Origin: Buddleja alternifolia
Lineage: Eukaryota; Streptophyta; Magnoliopsida; Lamiales; Scrophulariaceae
Reading direction: 5' to 3'
Length of the DNA: 64,000 bases
Assembly: GCA_019426215.1 (NCBI GenBank)
Contig: CM033396.1
Location: 32,345,154-32,409,153, forward strand
Part shown: piece by piece, positions 12,298 to 23,068 of the stretch
How positions within the stretch are numbered: position 1 is the stretch's first letter
How the letters are laid out: each line of letters starts with the position of its first letter
Program-made: the position numbers and the translations under genes
The notes under the pieces: generated by a model
Seen by the model: the letters and a program-made list of their open reading frames with translations, nothing else
The model's database searches: none
Told to the model about the DNA's origin: nothing

Positions 12298-12826
12298 GTA
12301 ACCCACCCAAACTTTCGCGTTTTTACACTTATTTATATAAAAATTTTTGTTGCACTTTTTTATCCGTACTACACTCGTGTTTACACTTATTTATATGAAC
12401 TTTTATTTGTTTACACTTCCTTAACTGAACTAAACGAATTTTTACAAAATTTTATGCTTTTAGCATTTTCTGGCGCAATAATCGCCGGAATAGCATTACC
12501 TACATTGCATGTGACTTTTTGAGGGTAAAAATGAAATTTTATGGCCATTGTAGTGCACTATATTTACCTTTTTAAATTGAAATGATATTTTAAATTGTAC
12601 AATTCAAAATAGTGAAACCATAAGAAAATATCGTTGCAGCTAATAAAATGTTGTTGTTACCTTTAAAGGGGTCACATGCGATGCAATTCCGTCGAAATAT
12701 TTCTTCTACTTCGGAAAAAGGCTAAAACATAAAATTGTGTAAAAATTAATATAGTTCAGATAAAAAATTGTAATTAAAAAAGGTTTATATAAAAAAGTAT
12801 AAAAATGCGAAAAACTTTGCCCCTAA
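12298..12826. mobile_element. Small inverted-repeat element (MITE-like)
   Basis: The left end (CCCACCCAAACTTTCGCG, then TTTTACACTTATTTATATAAA) returns in reverse complement at the right end (about 12780-12826: TTTATATAAAAAAGTATAAAAATGCG, then AAAACTTTGCCCC). Weaker inverted similarity continues inward for more than 100 bp on each side, including the ACACAATTTTATG stretch. No coding capacity is seen. I could not settle a target duplication, so the superfamily is open. Confidence 0.55.
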
Positions 12827-14012
12827 TTAATCTCATTCTGTTTATGTCAAACTTTTTTCTGGCTGCTTATTCTAACCAGTCGTTGACTACAATTTTCGAA
12901 CGTCCATGCACAATTATATGATAAAGAATTTGGATTGAGTTTAGAACAGTAAATGAATGAATAAACGAAGGAATAAAAATTAAAAATGTTAGTTAAAGAA
13001 GTTATAACTTTAGATACGTACTATTTAGTTATAAAAGTACTTTAGATATATGCCTCTCTCTCTCTCTCTTTCTGAAGAGCAGAATAACTTTGCACCGCCC
13101 ATTCCTTGACACCTCATTTTCAACTGATTCTGAGAATCCAACGCAAGTCTAAAGGGCACTAATCAAATTAGTGGGGGACATTATCCTGTTTATAGGACCT
13201 AAATTAAAGTGCTATAATATTGTTAGTTCACAAAGCAATATTTGGATAAACATCTTGTAAAGATTGTAAGGGGGTTATTTTTTAGGATAAGTTGTATGCT
13301 CGAGGCAAACAATTTTAGCTGATTTCACATGGTGCTTAATTATCAAGGGACATAATGGCTGAACTGGCAACCAATGAGGGTTGATGACCCTTGGGACTTT
13401 TAGTGGATTCCCAAATCATGGAAGATCATTATTCTCTTTGCGATTGAATTCGTACAAGGAGCTCATATATTCTGATGAGATTGTATTTTATTGAACTTTC
13501 GACTTTCAAGAGCCTTTAAATATAACTCTATATCTATAGCTGGTTCTTAGAACATTAATATTTTTGCCAAAATATGTTGACGGGCAAAGTAAGATAAAGT
13601 GATCAAGTCGATTCAATACGTATCACTGATTCATGATCTTATATTTCTAGCTCTTTACTTCGAGACTAAGATTAGATATATATGAAATTGCCCTGTTCCT
13701 TGGCATGTGATATAAACATGCTTAAGGAAGATTGAGGATGTTTGGACTCAAATGTTTGAATGTTAAAGTGAAACTATAAACTCGTTTTGTAGTGCAGAAA
13801 AGGGAAGATAGACAAATTTATCTCCCTTTTCTCTTGTTTTGTATCAACATTCAAAGCCCAATATAGTTTATGGGCCCAAGTTTTAATCTTCAATACTTTA
13901 GATAGCTAATCTCCCACCGGGGGGCCCCCTCAATGGATGAAGAATTGTCAATTATCCTTTTGTCCTTGTCTTTTATATTTTCCCCCATTTCGCCCTTTCA
14001 AAAACAATAAAT
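12827..14012. other. Intergenic DNA
   Basis: No gene is seen. A CT-repeat microsatellite lies at about 13051-13071. The paired GGCCCA-like motifs near 13857-13877 could be promoter elements but no reading frame follows them. The stretch GGGGGGCCCCC at 13919-13929 is an isolated GC block. Confidence 0.55.
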
Positions 14013-14369
14013 TACCACCCCATATTTAATATTTATTATATGAAGAATAGTAACAGGAGATAGGCATGTCAATCAAGCCGAGTGAACCGAGCCTAGTCAT
14101 GCTCACGCTCGGCTTGATATATTGTGAGTTTTTATCGTTAAAACTTGAATTTGTACGAGTTTTTTTTTAAAGCTCGGGCTCGGCTTGAAATACCACCCTA
14201 TATTTAATATTTATTATATGAAGAATAGCAGTAGGAGATAGGCCTGTCAATCAAGCCGAACGAGCCGAATCTAGTCATGCTCACGCTCGGCTTGATATTA
14301 TGCGAGTTTTTATTGTTAAAGCTTGAATTTGTACGAGCTTTTTTTTTTTCAAAGCTCGGGCTCGGCTTG
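14013..14369. repeat. Two-copy tandem duplication, about 178 bp unit
   Basis: Copy 1 (14013-14190) and copy 2 (14191-14369) both run from TACCACCC through ATATTTATTATATGAAGAATAG and the TAGG-TGTCAATCAAGCCGA terminus to AAAGCTCGGGCTCGGCTTGAAA. Each unit therefore holds about 48 bp of flank plus the first 130 bp of the hAT-like element that begins here. Confidence 0.9.
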
Positions 14370-15403
14370 AAAATTTATACGAGCTTCGAGCCAAGCCCAA
14401 GCCGGCCCAAATTTAGTCTTTTTTTTTTAAACTACAAGTAATAAAGTAAATATAATATATAAATTAACCAAAAAAAATAAATGTGCACAAAACATTAAAA
14501 GAACTAACATCATCCATGCTGTAATGACAAATCATAAAACTTAAATTAACAAAGTTGAAATATCTATAATAAATAAAGTAAATTGTATCGCCTCTTGTTA
14601 GTTTTCAAATCCATTTCTCTTGCATCAAGACACAAATAAGAATTTATACATTAAGAAAGCCATCAACACTTGGGAAAAAGATTTCTTTAATAAATTATGA
14701 GTAGTGAATTCACTATAGAGAAAAATAATCAAAGGATTATCTTACAAATTGTAAGGCTTATATTTTAGAAAAAAAGAATCTCATTCAATTTTCTACTCGT
14801 CACAACAATAAGTTGAAATATCTCTTGAGATACATGTTCTATATATTATTTAAGATTGAAAAATATTATAGATAAATTTATATTTGGTTTACTTACAAGA
14901 AAATTGCTTGAGAGTTATAAGAATTATGATGAACAACAACTTTTTGAAGATGAAACCTAGCAGGAGCAACCCACGACTTTGAATCTCACTTTATGTACGT
15001 GATTCATTGATTTGTAATAGAAAAGACATAGGACTCTTAGAGTTAGATATGGAGTTTTTTTACTAGTTTCAATTATTTATAGACTAATGCGTTGTATAAG
15101 GAAAATTTTGGAATTACATGGTGATTGATCATTTTAAGGATTGTTTTTCCTAATTTAAAATATTAATATTCTCCATCCAATTTGCAATCATTGATACATT
15201 ATTAGATATTATAATGTATGTGTGTGTGTGTATATATATATATAAATATTAATTTACGAGCCCGAGCTTAATTTAAGCTGAGCATACCTTTGCTCACCCT
15301 CGGCTTGGGCCCGGCTTGGGCTTGGCTCTTATAAAGCTCGGTTTGAAAATTACCAAACCAAACTTACGAACTTCGAGCCAGCTTGGGCTCATTGACAATC
15401 CTA
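14061..15403. mobile_element. Non-autonomous hAT-like DNA transposon
   Basis: The left end TAGGCATGTCAATCAAGCCGAG pairs imperfectly with the right end, which in reverse complement reads TAGGATTGTCAATGAGCCCAAG. The flanks carry an 8-bp near-duplication: ACAGGAGA at 14053-14060 and GCAGGAGA at 15404-15411. An 8-bp duplication and short imperfect inverted repeats suit the hAT superfamily. Subterminal GAGC/GCTCGG motifs recur at both ends in opposite orientations. No transposase frame is visible, so it would depend on a partner element. The left end is tandemly duplicated, with a second start at 14240. Confidence 0.65.
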
Positions 15404-15411
15404 GCAGGAGA

Positions 15412-15746
15412 TTTGCAAATCCCTTTTTCTCTCCTATGGCGGAGTAGAAGTTAATGCAACCTATGTAAAATTCTTCTATAAATTACATGCTTTCATTGGG
15501 CATTGAAGGAACCCACAAGTAATTTCTTCCTTTTCCGTTCGATTAAAGTTGAGCAAAAATTTAAGGATCTTTTTTAGTTTATTCAACGTTAGTTTTTGGT
15601 GTTTTTGTTGTTGTTCTATTTTTTTAATCCAATTTGGATCTTCTTATCTATAGATGTGGTGGGTTCTTTGATTTATACAAAGAGTATGAGATAATACATA
15701 TCTAAAAATTGTCGTAAGGTAATTTGTGACCTCAATTCCATTGACA
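15412..15746. other. Short intergenic stretch
   Basis: AT-rich DNA between the hAT-like and Mutator-like elements. No reading frame or repeat is recognised. Confidence 0.5.
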
Positions 15747-15755
15747 AAAAAGATT

Positions 15756-17634
15756 GGGTTTTTGGCACATTGCACCCTTCAATTATCACCTTTTGCCACA
15801 ATGCACCTTTAAATTCAATTTTTGGCACTTTGCACCATTAAATTGCATGTAGCTTGTCACTTTGCACCCTCAAGCATCTAACTGACTCATTCACTCATTT
15901 TTGAGAGGGTAAAAACGTCAATCTCTGAATATTTGGCTGATTGCACCCACAAATTGCCACCTTTTGGCACGATACACCTCTAAATTGCATTTTTGGTACT
16001 TTGCACCCTTAAATTGCCTTTTTTTTTGCGCAATGCACCCTTATTGATATATATCGTTAATTTTGTATTAATATATATTGTTAACTAGTCGGAACCCCGT
16101 GCCAAAGTACAAAACACTAATTACATAAAACTAATAATAACAAAATCTATTAATGTATAATTTATTTATTTATAATCTGCAAAATTAAAAGATTTGATTC
16201 AAGTTTGATGATTATCATCGAAAAATCTTTTTATATGAGTATTTTTAAAAGTATAGTGCATGATCTTTAAATTTATTAAATATCCTTTAAACAATAAATG
16301 TTTGATAAATTAACAAAATAAATAGATAGAAAAAAAAAACAGATAATTGTTTGAATTCATATTATGTTGGTAACTAACTTATTTGAATTTTTAAATTTGA
16401 CTATTTTTACATTTAACTACACTTATTTATATTCAATTAAAAAATATGTAGTGATTACTTACGCGACACAATTGAGATCAATTAGACTATCCACATGTGC
16501 GCTTACTTGGATAGTTTCAAGGGTTGTATTTTATTATATATAGATTTTGTATTAATATATATATATGTTATTAAATATTAAATATACATTATTATTTGTT
16601 TAATATTACTAAATAAATAAGTAAATATTTTTCTATACAGGCTGGTGACCCCCAAAAAAGTATAACTGGTTCAAGCTCAACTCGTCAAAAAAGCTTGGCT
16701 CTTTAGGCTCGACTCTTTTTCATGGATACTCATTTCAACTTTGAAAAGAAAAAAACTATAATACTGATGCAGGGAAAATTACACTTTTCATCCCATAACT
16801 TTGCTCTAGTTCAATTTTGGTCCCATTCATTATAGATTTCTCACATTTAGTCCTATAACTTTCAAAATGTCTCAAATTTAGTCCAAAATGAAGTTTCCAT
16901 CCAAAATTTAATGGTCAACCCCATTAGGCAACCTTTTGACCTATTTTTTCAAGGATTTTGCATGAGTGACACATGATATTAAATAGAAACATCGTGATAA
17001 TGAATATAATATGTGTGTGGTGCATTTATAAACAAATTCAAAAGGTTGAGACTAAATGTGTGTGTGGTCAAAAGGTTGATTAACGTAGTTGACTGTCAAA
17101 TTTCGGATGGAAACTTCGGTTGAGACTAAATGTGAGACATTTCGAAAGTTATAGGAATAAATGTGAGAAATTCGTAACAAATGAGACCAAAATTGAAATG
17201 TGAAAAAGTTATGAGACGAAAAATAATTTTCCCTACTGATGCATTATGAGAGAATTTTTCTTCATAGGAGCATAGAGAGTTGAGAAAAATGTTTCTAAAT
17301 TGAATGTGTTCTAGCAAAGTGCCAAAAAATATCAATAAGGGTGCATTGCGCAAAAAAGATGACAATTTAAGGGTGCAAAGTGCCAAAAATGCAATTTAAG
17401 GGTGTAATGTGCCAAAAGGTAGCAATTTAAGGGTGCAATCCGCCAAAATATTTAGAGATTGACGTTTTTACCCACTCAAAAATGAATGAACTCGTTTTTA
17501 TGGGTGAGTTAGATACTTGAGGGAGCAAAATTCCAAATTACATGCAATTTAATGGTATAAAGTGTCAAAAATTGAATTTAAGGGTGCATAGTGCTAAAAG
17601 ATGGTAATTGAAGGGTGCAATGTGCCAAAAGCCC
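15756..17634. mobile_element. Non-autonomous Mutator-like element with about 300-bp TIRs
   Basis: The ends read GGGTTTTTGGCACATTGCAC and, on the other strand, GGGCTTTTGGCACATTGCAC. Inverted similarity continues to about 16056 on the left and back to about 17325 on the right, giving long TIRs typical of Mutator. The element is flanked by a perfect 9-bp duplication AAAAAGATT at 15747-15755 and 17635-17643, which is diagnostic for this superfamily. The TIRs are themselves built of repeats of the type GGCACTTTGCACCCTTAAATTGC. No transposase is present. A second element is nested at 16772-17233. Confidence 0.88.
16772..17233. mobile_element. Nested small Mutator-like MITE, 462 bp
   Basis: The termini are GGGAAAATTA and TAATTTTCCC, followed inward by inverted similarity (ACTTTTCATCCCATAACTTT on the left; its counterpart on the right reads AAAGTTATGAGACGAAAAAT-like on the plus strand). 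The 10-bp direct repeat TACTGATGCA flanks it at 16762-16771 and 17234-17243. Duplications of 9-11 bp suit Mutator-like elements. It inserted after the outer element, which was already in place. Confidence 0.82.
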
Positions 17635-17970
17635 AAAAAGATTTTCGTGGTTTAAGGGTTTAGCTGGAAATGGTGTGAACACTCCCTTTTTTAACTTTTT
17701 GATATTAATGTAACGGAATTTTTTTTGACTGTCACATAAATCATCCTCCAGAAATCAGTGAATTTGGTTTAGAGTGAAGAACTAGTTTTGAATCTTAACA
17801 CTGAAAAATATAGAAATTCATTCATCAATATTAAAGAGAGTGCATCTCTATTTGCATTTTAAAAGTGGTTCATCCAAATGCAAGTGGTTAAAAGAGCTCT
17901 ATCTTGATTTTGCTCAAGTGGTGGCTCATTCAAAGTTCTGAATGGAACTGGTAATATATGTTTGCCTTCA

Positions 17971-18212
17971 TAGATTGTTTACTTATCAGGAACACAAGTA
18001 AGGAAAGCCCCGAAAAAATGTTTCTCTTTAAGTGGGGGCAATAATGGTATTTTGATTATGTCCTCAAAGTAATCAGCAATAACAAACATAATAGATTGTT
18101 TTATTATTAGGTTCACAAGTAAGGAAATCCCCGAAGAAACGTTTCTTTAAGTGGGGGCAACAATGGTATTTAGATTATATCCTCAAAGTAATCAGCAATA
18201 ACAAATATAACA
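17971..18212. repeat. Two-copy tandem duplication, about 121 bp unit
   Basis: Both units share TAGATTGTTT, CACAAGTAAGGAAA, CTTTAAGTGGGGGCAA and TCCTCAAAGTAATCAGCAAT. The copies have diverged by substitutions and a few gaps. No function is apparent. Confidence 0.88.
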
Positions 18213-18675
18213 TGATAAATGGACTAATTTTATTCCAACTTACCAAACAAGGGATAAATTAGGTTTTTCTAATCTTCAATAGTGTTTTTATCTCAAGATG
18301 GGATTATCTCACCTTTTCCTAAGGTCCATACCAAACTAACCCTTAAGATATTAGAGTTCATGGGTTTTATAGATGTTGTAGGCGCCGCTTTCTTGAAAAA
18401 GGGAAAAAGTAGTGATAAGAAGCGGAATGTAAGGGGACTCCCACGAAACCAAAACATGCGATATCGTTGTATGATTCACTTTTGTTGAGTAGACATATTT
18501 CATATCCACATTTTGACTACCGTTGCACATATACATTTCTTGGACTTGCAAGGCTAACTGCAAACTTTGCGCACTGCAAATGAAGTAACCAATGTAGACA
18601 TATATGATTTAGTTGCGGATAGAACTCTGTCCCAATTGCTGATAAAAGTAAAATATATCAAGGAAAAGAAATAAG

Positions 18676-18680
18676 AAAAA
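18676..18680 (-). terminator. Pol III terminator of tRNA-Ser
   Basis: Five consecutive T residues on the minus strand begin one base after the 3' end of the tRNA, the usual RNA polymerase III stop. Confidence 0.75.
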
Positions 18681-18681
18681 G

Positions 18682-18763
18682 CGTGGACGGCAGGATTCGA
18701 ACCTGCGCGGGCCGAGCCCACATGATTTCTAGTCATGCACGATAACCACTCCGGCACGTCCAC
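18682..18763 (-). tRNA. tRNA-Ser (anticodon AGA)
   Basis: Read on the minus strand, this 82-nt gene has a 7-bp acceptor stem GTGGACG / CGTCCAC, a D arm with GAGTGGTTATC, and an anticodon stem CATGA / TCATG around the loop CTAGAAA, giving anticodon AGA. It has the long variable arm expected of tRNA-Ser and the T arm GGTTCGAATCC. The discriminator base is G. A run of five T on the minus strand (plus 18676-18680) follows as a Pol III terminator. The internal A and B boxes are intact, so it is probably functional. Confidence 0.96.
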
Positions 18764-19027
18764 CTGGATGAAAAATGATGGCTCAAAAATAAACTTTGAT
18801 GGCGCTTTAGGGTTCCAAAGAATATCTACCTGCTTCGACTCTTGTGAATAAAAAGTGATTAAACAATGTTGTAGATAGAAGTGAGATACCACTCAAGAAA
18901 CAAGTAATTGCCCCATGCTTAAACAAAAACCTTTGTTTTTTCTTTTGGTTTATCCAAGGTAAACTCAGGTCTCATTTGAGGCCCAAGACTAATCCACGAA
19001 GAGGCGGGGGTGGTTTCCCCTCGATAA

Positions 19028-19875
19028 TGCACCTGGTGCGTGATGTGTCGCCTCTTTCATTTCTTTTTTTTAAAATTTTTTTCTAAAATCTTTCTTTTAC
19101 TTCTTTTTCCATTTCTTTTGTCTTTTTCTTTACTTTTTTCAGGTTTTATATTTGAAAATTCAAGAATTTTTTTTCGTCTTCCTCATTTTTCTTTGTATTA
19201 GTGTTGCGACTGGGTTCAAAGCAAATTCATATTAATAATTCAATTCGTGCATAGGTCAAGAATTATCCAAAATCAAATGATGTATATTTTCAGATCGAAC
19301 GATTCGGTTAGATCAAGTTGGATTATATTTTACTTATACTCGTTAACAATTTAAATTATTTGATATTTTAACAAAAAAAAAATATTGATGATAAAGTGTA
19401 AAATTACCTAATATTATTCACAACATCAAATAAATTGAGTTGTGAGTGAATAATATTAATCTATTTAATATTTCGCTATCATTATCTAGTTTTATTTTAA
19501 TCATCAAATAATTTGAGTTGTGAGCGCTTCTAATTAAAATATAATCTAATTCGACATACACGAACCGTTTGATATGAAGATATAATTATTTGGTGTCAGA
19601 TTAATTTAGACTACTACTTGTATATGTCGGTTCGGTTGAATTTATAATATTAAACTATCCGAGTCCAATCGCATAAACACACCAACTATTATAAATATAA
19701 ATGAACAAGACACAATTTCTTAAACTTTTAAAACATAAAATTGAAAGAAAATACACAAAATGAAGAAAGAGAAAAAACAAAAACTCAAAAAAAAAAAAAA
19801 AACAAAACAAAAAAAAGAAATAAAGAGGTAACACATGTCACCTTTGCATCATCTGATGCATACACACCAGATATA
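19028..19875. mobile_element. Fold-back / MITE-like inverted-repeat element
   Basis: The left end (GCACCTGGTGCGTGATGTGT, CGCCTCTTTCATTTCTTTT) is matched in reverse complement by the right end (AAAGAAATAAAGAGG, then ACACATG, and ACACACCAG). Inside, GTTGCGACTGGGTTC near 19203 pairs with a diverged inverse near 19665. The repeat ATCAAATAA-TTGAGTTGTGAG occurs twice near the middle. Almost the whole element could fold on itself. No clear target duplication was found and the boundaries are approximate. Confidence 0.42.
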
Positions 19876-20067
19876 GTATCGAGAGAACCTTGAGGGATAG
19901 AAGCATTAAAGATTGGTCCCAACAAGTGCACTTCCTGAAATTCAAACTTATATTTTCCTCCTTACGGGATGGTTTCACTAACATTATGTTGGTACAACAC
20001 ATTAATATAACTAAACAAAACTCTCACCACAAAATGAACAACCCCATTTCAACAACCAAAACACCAA

Positions 20068-21660
20068 ATGCAAATAAGGTACATACAAACATCCCACCTC
20101 ATGACAACCCTCAAACACAACTGCAAAACCACTGCACAAATTCATCAAATCCATGCACAAACCATCACTAGAGGCCTCTTTTCACTCCACCCCACTCCCC
20201 TCCTCACTCAAATCCTCCACTCCTTCACTCACACCACAAACATTGTATCCAACAACTATATAATCACCTACACAACCAACATATTCAATCTCATTCAAAA
20301 CCCTTCATCTTTCAACTACAACTCCATCATCCGTGCACATACCCTCCTCTGTTCCCCTCACACTGCATTGAATTTCTTCACCCGAATGCGAAGAAATTCA
20401 GTCTCCCCCGATTTCCACACGTACCCTTTTGTTCTTAAAGCGTGTGGGCTGTTGGAAAACACGCTTTTACTTGCTGAAACCATCCATTCGGATTTGGTGA
20501 AGCTTGGGTTGTTGGTTGATGTTTTTGTGTGTAACACGCTTGCTTGTACGTATAGTAGAGGCGGCGATGTTGTTAGCTTGGAGAAGGTGTTTGAGGGGAG
20601 CTTGTTTAGAGATGTGGTGAGTTATAACGTTATGATTGATGGGATTGTTAAGGCTGGTGAGATTGATAAAGCACGGGAGGTGTTCGATGAAATGCCTGAA
20701 AGAGATGCTGTTTCGTGGGGTACCCTTTTGGCGGGGTATGCGAAACTGAATCGGTGCGTTGAGGCCATTGAGTTGTTTGATCATATGGTTGATTTGGAGG
20801 TGAAGTTTGATAATGTGGCTCTGGTTTCGTATCTTTCGGCTTGTGCACACCTCGGGGAGCTGGAAAAAGGGAAGATGATACATGATCACATCAGAAGAGA
20901 TGGGATTAAATTAGATTTGTATTTGGGTACTGCATTGGTAGACTTGTATGCAAAATGTGGGTGCATTGAGATGGCTAAGGAAGTTTTCAATTCGTGTCGC
21001 CTCAAAAACGTGTCTTTATGGAACGCAATGCTTGCTGGATTGGCTATGCATGGTCATGGCATACCATTGCTTCAATACTTCTCAAGAATGGTGGAAAATG
21101 GTATCAAACCTGATGGGGTGACAATTTTAGCTCTTCTAGTCGGCTGCAGTCATTCAGGCCTCATCAACGAGGCTAGGACGATTTTTAGTGAAATGGAAAG
21201 TGTTTATCGGGTCCCACGAGAGCTAAAACACTACGGATGTATGGCTGATTTGCTCGGGCGTGCGGGTTTGATAAAGGAAGCCGTGGAGATGATAAGGGAA
21301 ATGCCAATGGTAGGGGATGTGTTCGTTTGGGGAGGATTGCTTGGTGGGTGTAAAATACATGGAAATCTCGAGGTTGCTGAGGTGGCAGCTAAACGCGTGA
21401 TGGAGGTGAAACCGGAAGATGGCGGCGTGTATTCCGTTTTGGCTCATATGTATGCTAATTCGCATCGGTGGGATGATCTAGTTAAGGTGAGGAGATTGAG
21501 AGATTGCAGATGGGGGATCAAGAAGAGTGCTGGGTGTAGTTTGATTGAATTGGATGGAATTAAACATGAGTTTGTTTCAGGGGATTGTTTGCATGTTCAC
21601 ACTGATGAAATATATTTTGTATTGCATTGTTTGGAGCTACACCAATATGAAGCGCTGTAG
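20068..21660 (+). CDS. Pentatricopeptide repeat protein, PLS class with E/E+ end
   Basis: One uninterrupted 530-residue frame. PPR motifs run in tandem from about residue 82 to 415; examples are VSYNVMIDGIVKAGEIDKAREVFDEM split over residues 184-209, DAVSWGTLLAGYAK at 213-226, and LGTALVDLYAKCGCIEMAKEVF at 286-307. An E domain follows (about 418-490, with VFVWGGLLGGCKIHGN and the KSAGCSLIEL signature), then an E+ tail to 525. There is no DYW deaminase domain. Family members bind organellar RNA and specify C-to-U editing sites, with deaminase activity supplied in trans. The gene lacks introns, as most do. A second ATG at 20101 may be the true start, because the first 11 residues look unlike the family. 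The editing target cannot be read from sequence. The antisense frames at 20467-20889 and 21223-21465 are shadows. Confidence 0.95.
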   Translation: MQIRYIQTSHLMTTLKHNCKTTAQIHQIHAQTITRGLFSLHPTPLLTQILHSFTHTTNIVSNNYIITYTTNIFNLIQNPSSFNYNSIIRAHTLLCSPHTALNFFTRMRRNSVSPDFHTYPFVLKACGLLENTLLLAETIHSDLVKLGLLVDVFVCNTLACTYSRGGDVVSLEKVFEGSLFRDVVSYNVMIDGIVKAGEIDKAREVFDEMPERDAVSWGTLLAGYAKLNRCVEAIELFDHMVDLEVKFDNVALVSYLSACAHLGELEKGKMIHDHIRRDGIKLDLYLGTALVDLYAKCGCIEMAKEVFNSCRLKNVSLWNAMLAGLAMHGHGIPLLQYFSRMVENGIKPDGVTILALLVGCSHSGLINEARTIFSEMESVYRVPRELKHYGCMADLLGRAGLIKEAVEMIREMPMVGDVFVWGGLLGGCKIHGNLEVAEVAAKRVMEVKPEDGGVYSVLAHMYANSHRWDDLVKVRRLRDCRWGIKKSAGCSLIELDGIKHEFVSGDCLHVHTDEIYFVLHCLELHQYEAL

Positions 21661-22747
21661 TTATAATCATCATTCATCTGTATATAATGTAACATCACTG
21701 AAACTGGGATTATTCGAATTCAATTCATGTAGAACTCTAGCTCAAGTTAATTAATTTGTTCTGTATTACCAAAAATTATAAACAATACAGGATCTTTATA
21801 ATAGTGCTTTTATTTGTTATTTTAATTGATTGTTTTTACTCACATCTTAATTTATCTGTGTTGATAAGTGAAACACTTAAATCATTTATTTCTGAGTTGC
21901 AATTAACCTAGTTTATGAATGTTAGGAAAAAAATTGTAAAATTTACTAAAAATCCTTTGGAATTAAACTTTTATATCCAAAAAATTTATGGTAATATTTT
22001 TCAACTACGAAAATCCACACCACCAACATTTAGGGTAAATAAATTTATGAACTTAATTGCATTTAGCTTTCTAGATTAAGAATTAATTAATTATAATTTT
22101 TTTTATTGATAATTGATATTAGTTATGATTTATTAATGTTGGTAAATAAATTTATAAATTTAATTGCTCTTAGCTTTTTAGATTAAGAATTAATTAATTA
22201 TACATTTTTATTGATAATTGATATTAGATATGATTTATTTAATAAGAGTAAGGAACAACATTTTCAGGATATGAGTATGACCGTTGTAAATTAAAGAAAT
22301 TTAATATTATTAGGAACTAATATTAATTGTTTATACCATGTTTTTGAAATATCATCAGAATATTAAATTTGAAAAATCATTTGCTTCAAAACAATTATCT
22401 GAACAGAATATGAATTGAGACTTGAGATTTGTTATAACTGATAAATGGATTGAGAGGTCAATAGACAATAGATCCTGAGAGATATATATACACACATATA
22501 CATATAAAAGTAGATATTTTCACAAGACACGGACAAATATATTTATTGAATTTTAAGTTCAGAGAAAAAGGATTTAATCTAAATTCGATCAGACAGGAAC
22601 ACACGCTCTCTCCAACGGCCATAATATTCCCTCTATATGTATACCACACCATTTTCAAATTTATCTTTTTTCGTTATCAAACTTTCTTCTTCAATTCTAT
22701 TTTCATTTCTTAAAATCCTGAATTCAAAATATACGAGAAAAGTAGAA
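21661..22747. other. Intergenic DNA after the PPR gene
   Basis: AT-rich, with no supported gene. It contains the tandem duplication at 22034-22247 and a short AT/CA run near 22481-22506. Confidence 0.5.
22034..22247. repeat. Two-copy tandem duplication, about 107 bp unit
   Basis: Both units begin GGTAAATAAATTTAT and share GATTAAGAATTAATTAATTAT and ATTGATAATTGATATTAG. They differ by substitutions and by a short gap in the T run. Confidence 0.85.
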
Positions 22748-22804
22748 ATGGTTTCCTTATTCAACGGAACATCAATTTTTCAGTGTTTCTTGTTCGACCA
22801 GCCT
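22748..22804 (+). other. Possible orphan first coding exon with splice donor
   Basis: ATG at 22748 opens 19 codons (MVSLFNGTSIFQCFLFDQP) that run straight into a consensus donor, CCT then GTAAGT at 22805. Upstream is a pyrimidine-rich stretch like a plant 5' UTR. I found no later exon that joins it. Part of it, with the donor, is repeated at about 22928-22970. It may be the start of a lost gene, or chance. I recognise no family. Confidence 0.25.
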
Positions 22805-23068
22805 GTAAGTCACTCTCCGATTCTCTTCATTTCATTTTTAATCTTTCTTCAATTGATTTCTAACTTTTTCGTATTTTTCAGATTTCATTTTAGGTTTTTA
22901 AATTTCTCCTAAAGATTTATTTATTGAAACATCAATTTTTCAGTGTTTCTTGTTCTTCCAGCCTGTAAGTCACTCTCCGATTCTCTTAATTGATTCTTAC
23001 TTTTTGTATTATTTCAGATTTCATTATAGTTTTTTAAATTTCTCCTGAAGATTTATTTATTGAAACAT
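22768..23068. repeat. Two-copy tandem duplication carrying a splice-donor-like site
   Basis: Unit 1 (22768-22927) and a shortened unit 2 (22928-23068) share ACATCAATTTTTCAGTGTTT, CCAGCCTGTAAGTCACTC, ATTTCAGATTTCATT and AGATTTATTTATTGAAACAT. The duplicated segment includes the end of the possible exon and its GTAAGT donor. Confidence 0.88.

Larger units (their letters stand above)
17644..18681. other. Intergenic DNA upstream of the PPR gene
   Basis: No supported gene. The frames at 18282-18488 and 18351-18563 are opposite-strand overlaps with no family features. The only structure is the tandem duplication at 17971-18212. Confidence 0.5.

Noticed and set aside
17126..17386. Minus-strand 86-codon frame
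   Set aside because: It lies across the end of the nested Mutator-like MITE and the outer TIR, so it is transposon sequence read by chance.
18554..18892. Minus-strand 112-codon frame
   Set aside because: Its middle is the translation of the tRNA-Ser gene; the protein signal is an artefact.
20467..21465. Antisense frames inside the PPR gene
   Set aside because: They shadow the PPR reading frame, a common result of its repetitive codon pattern.
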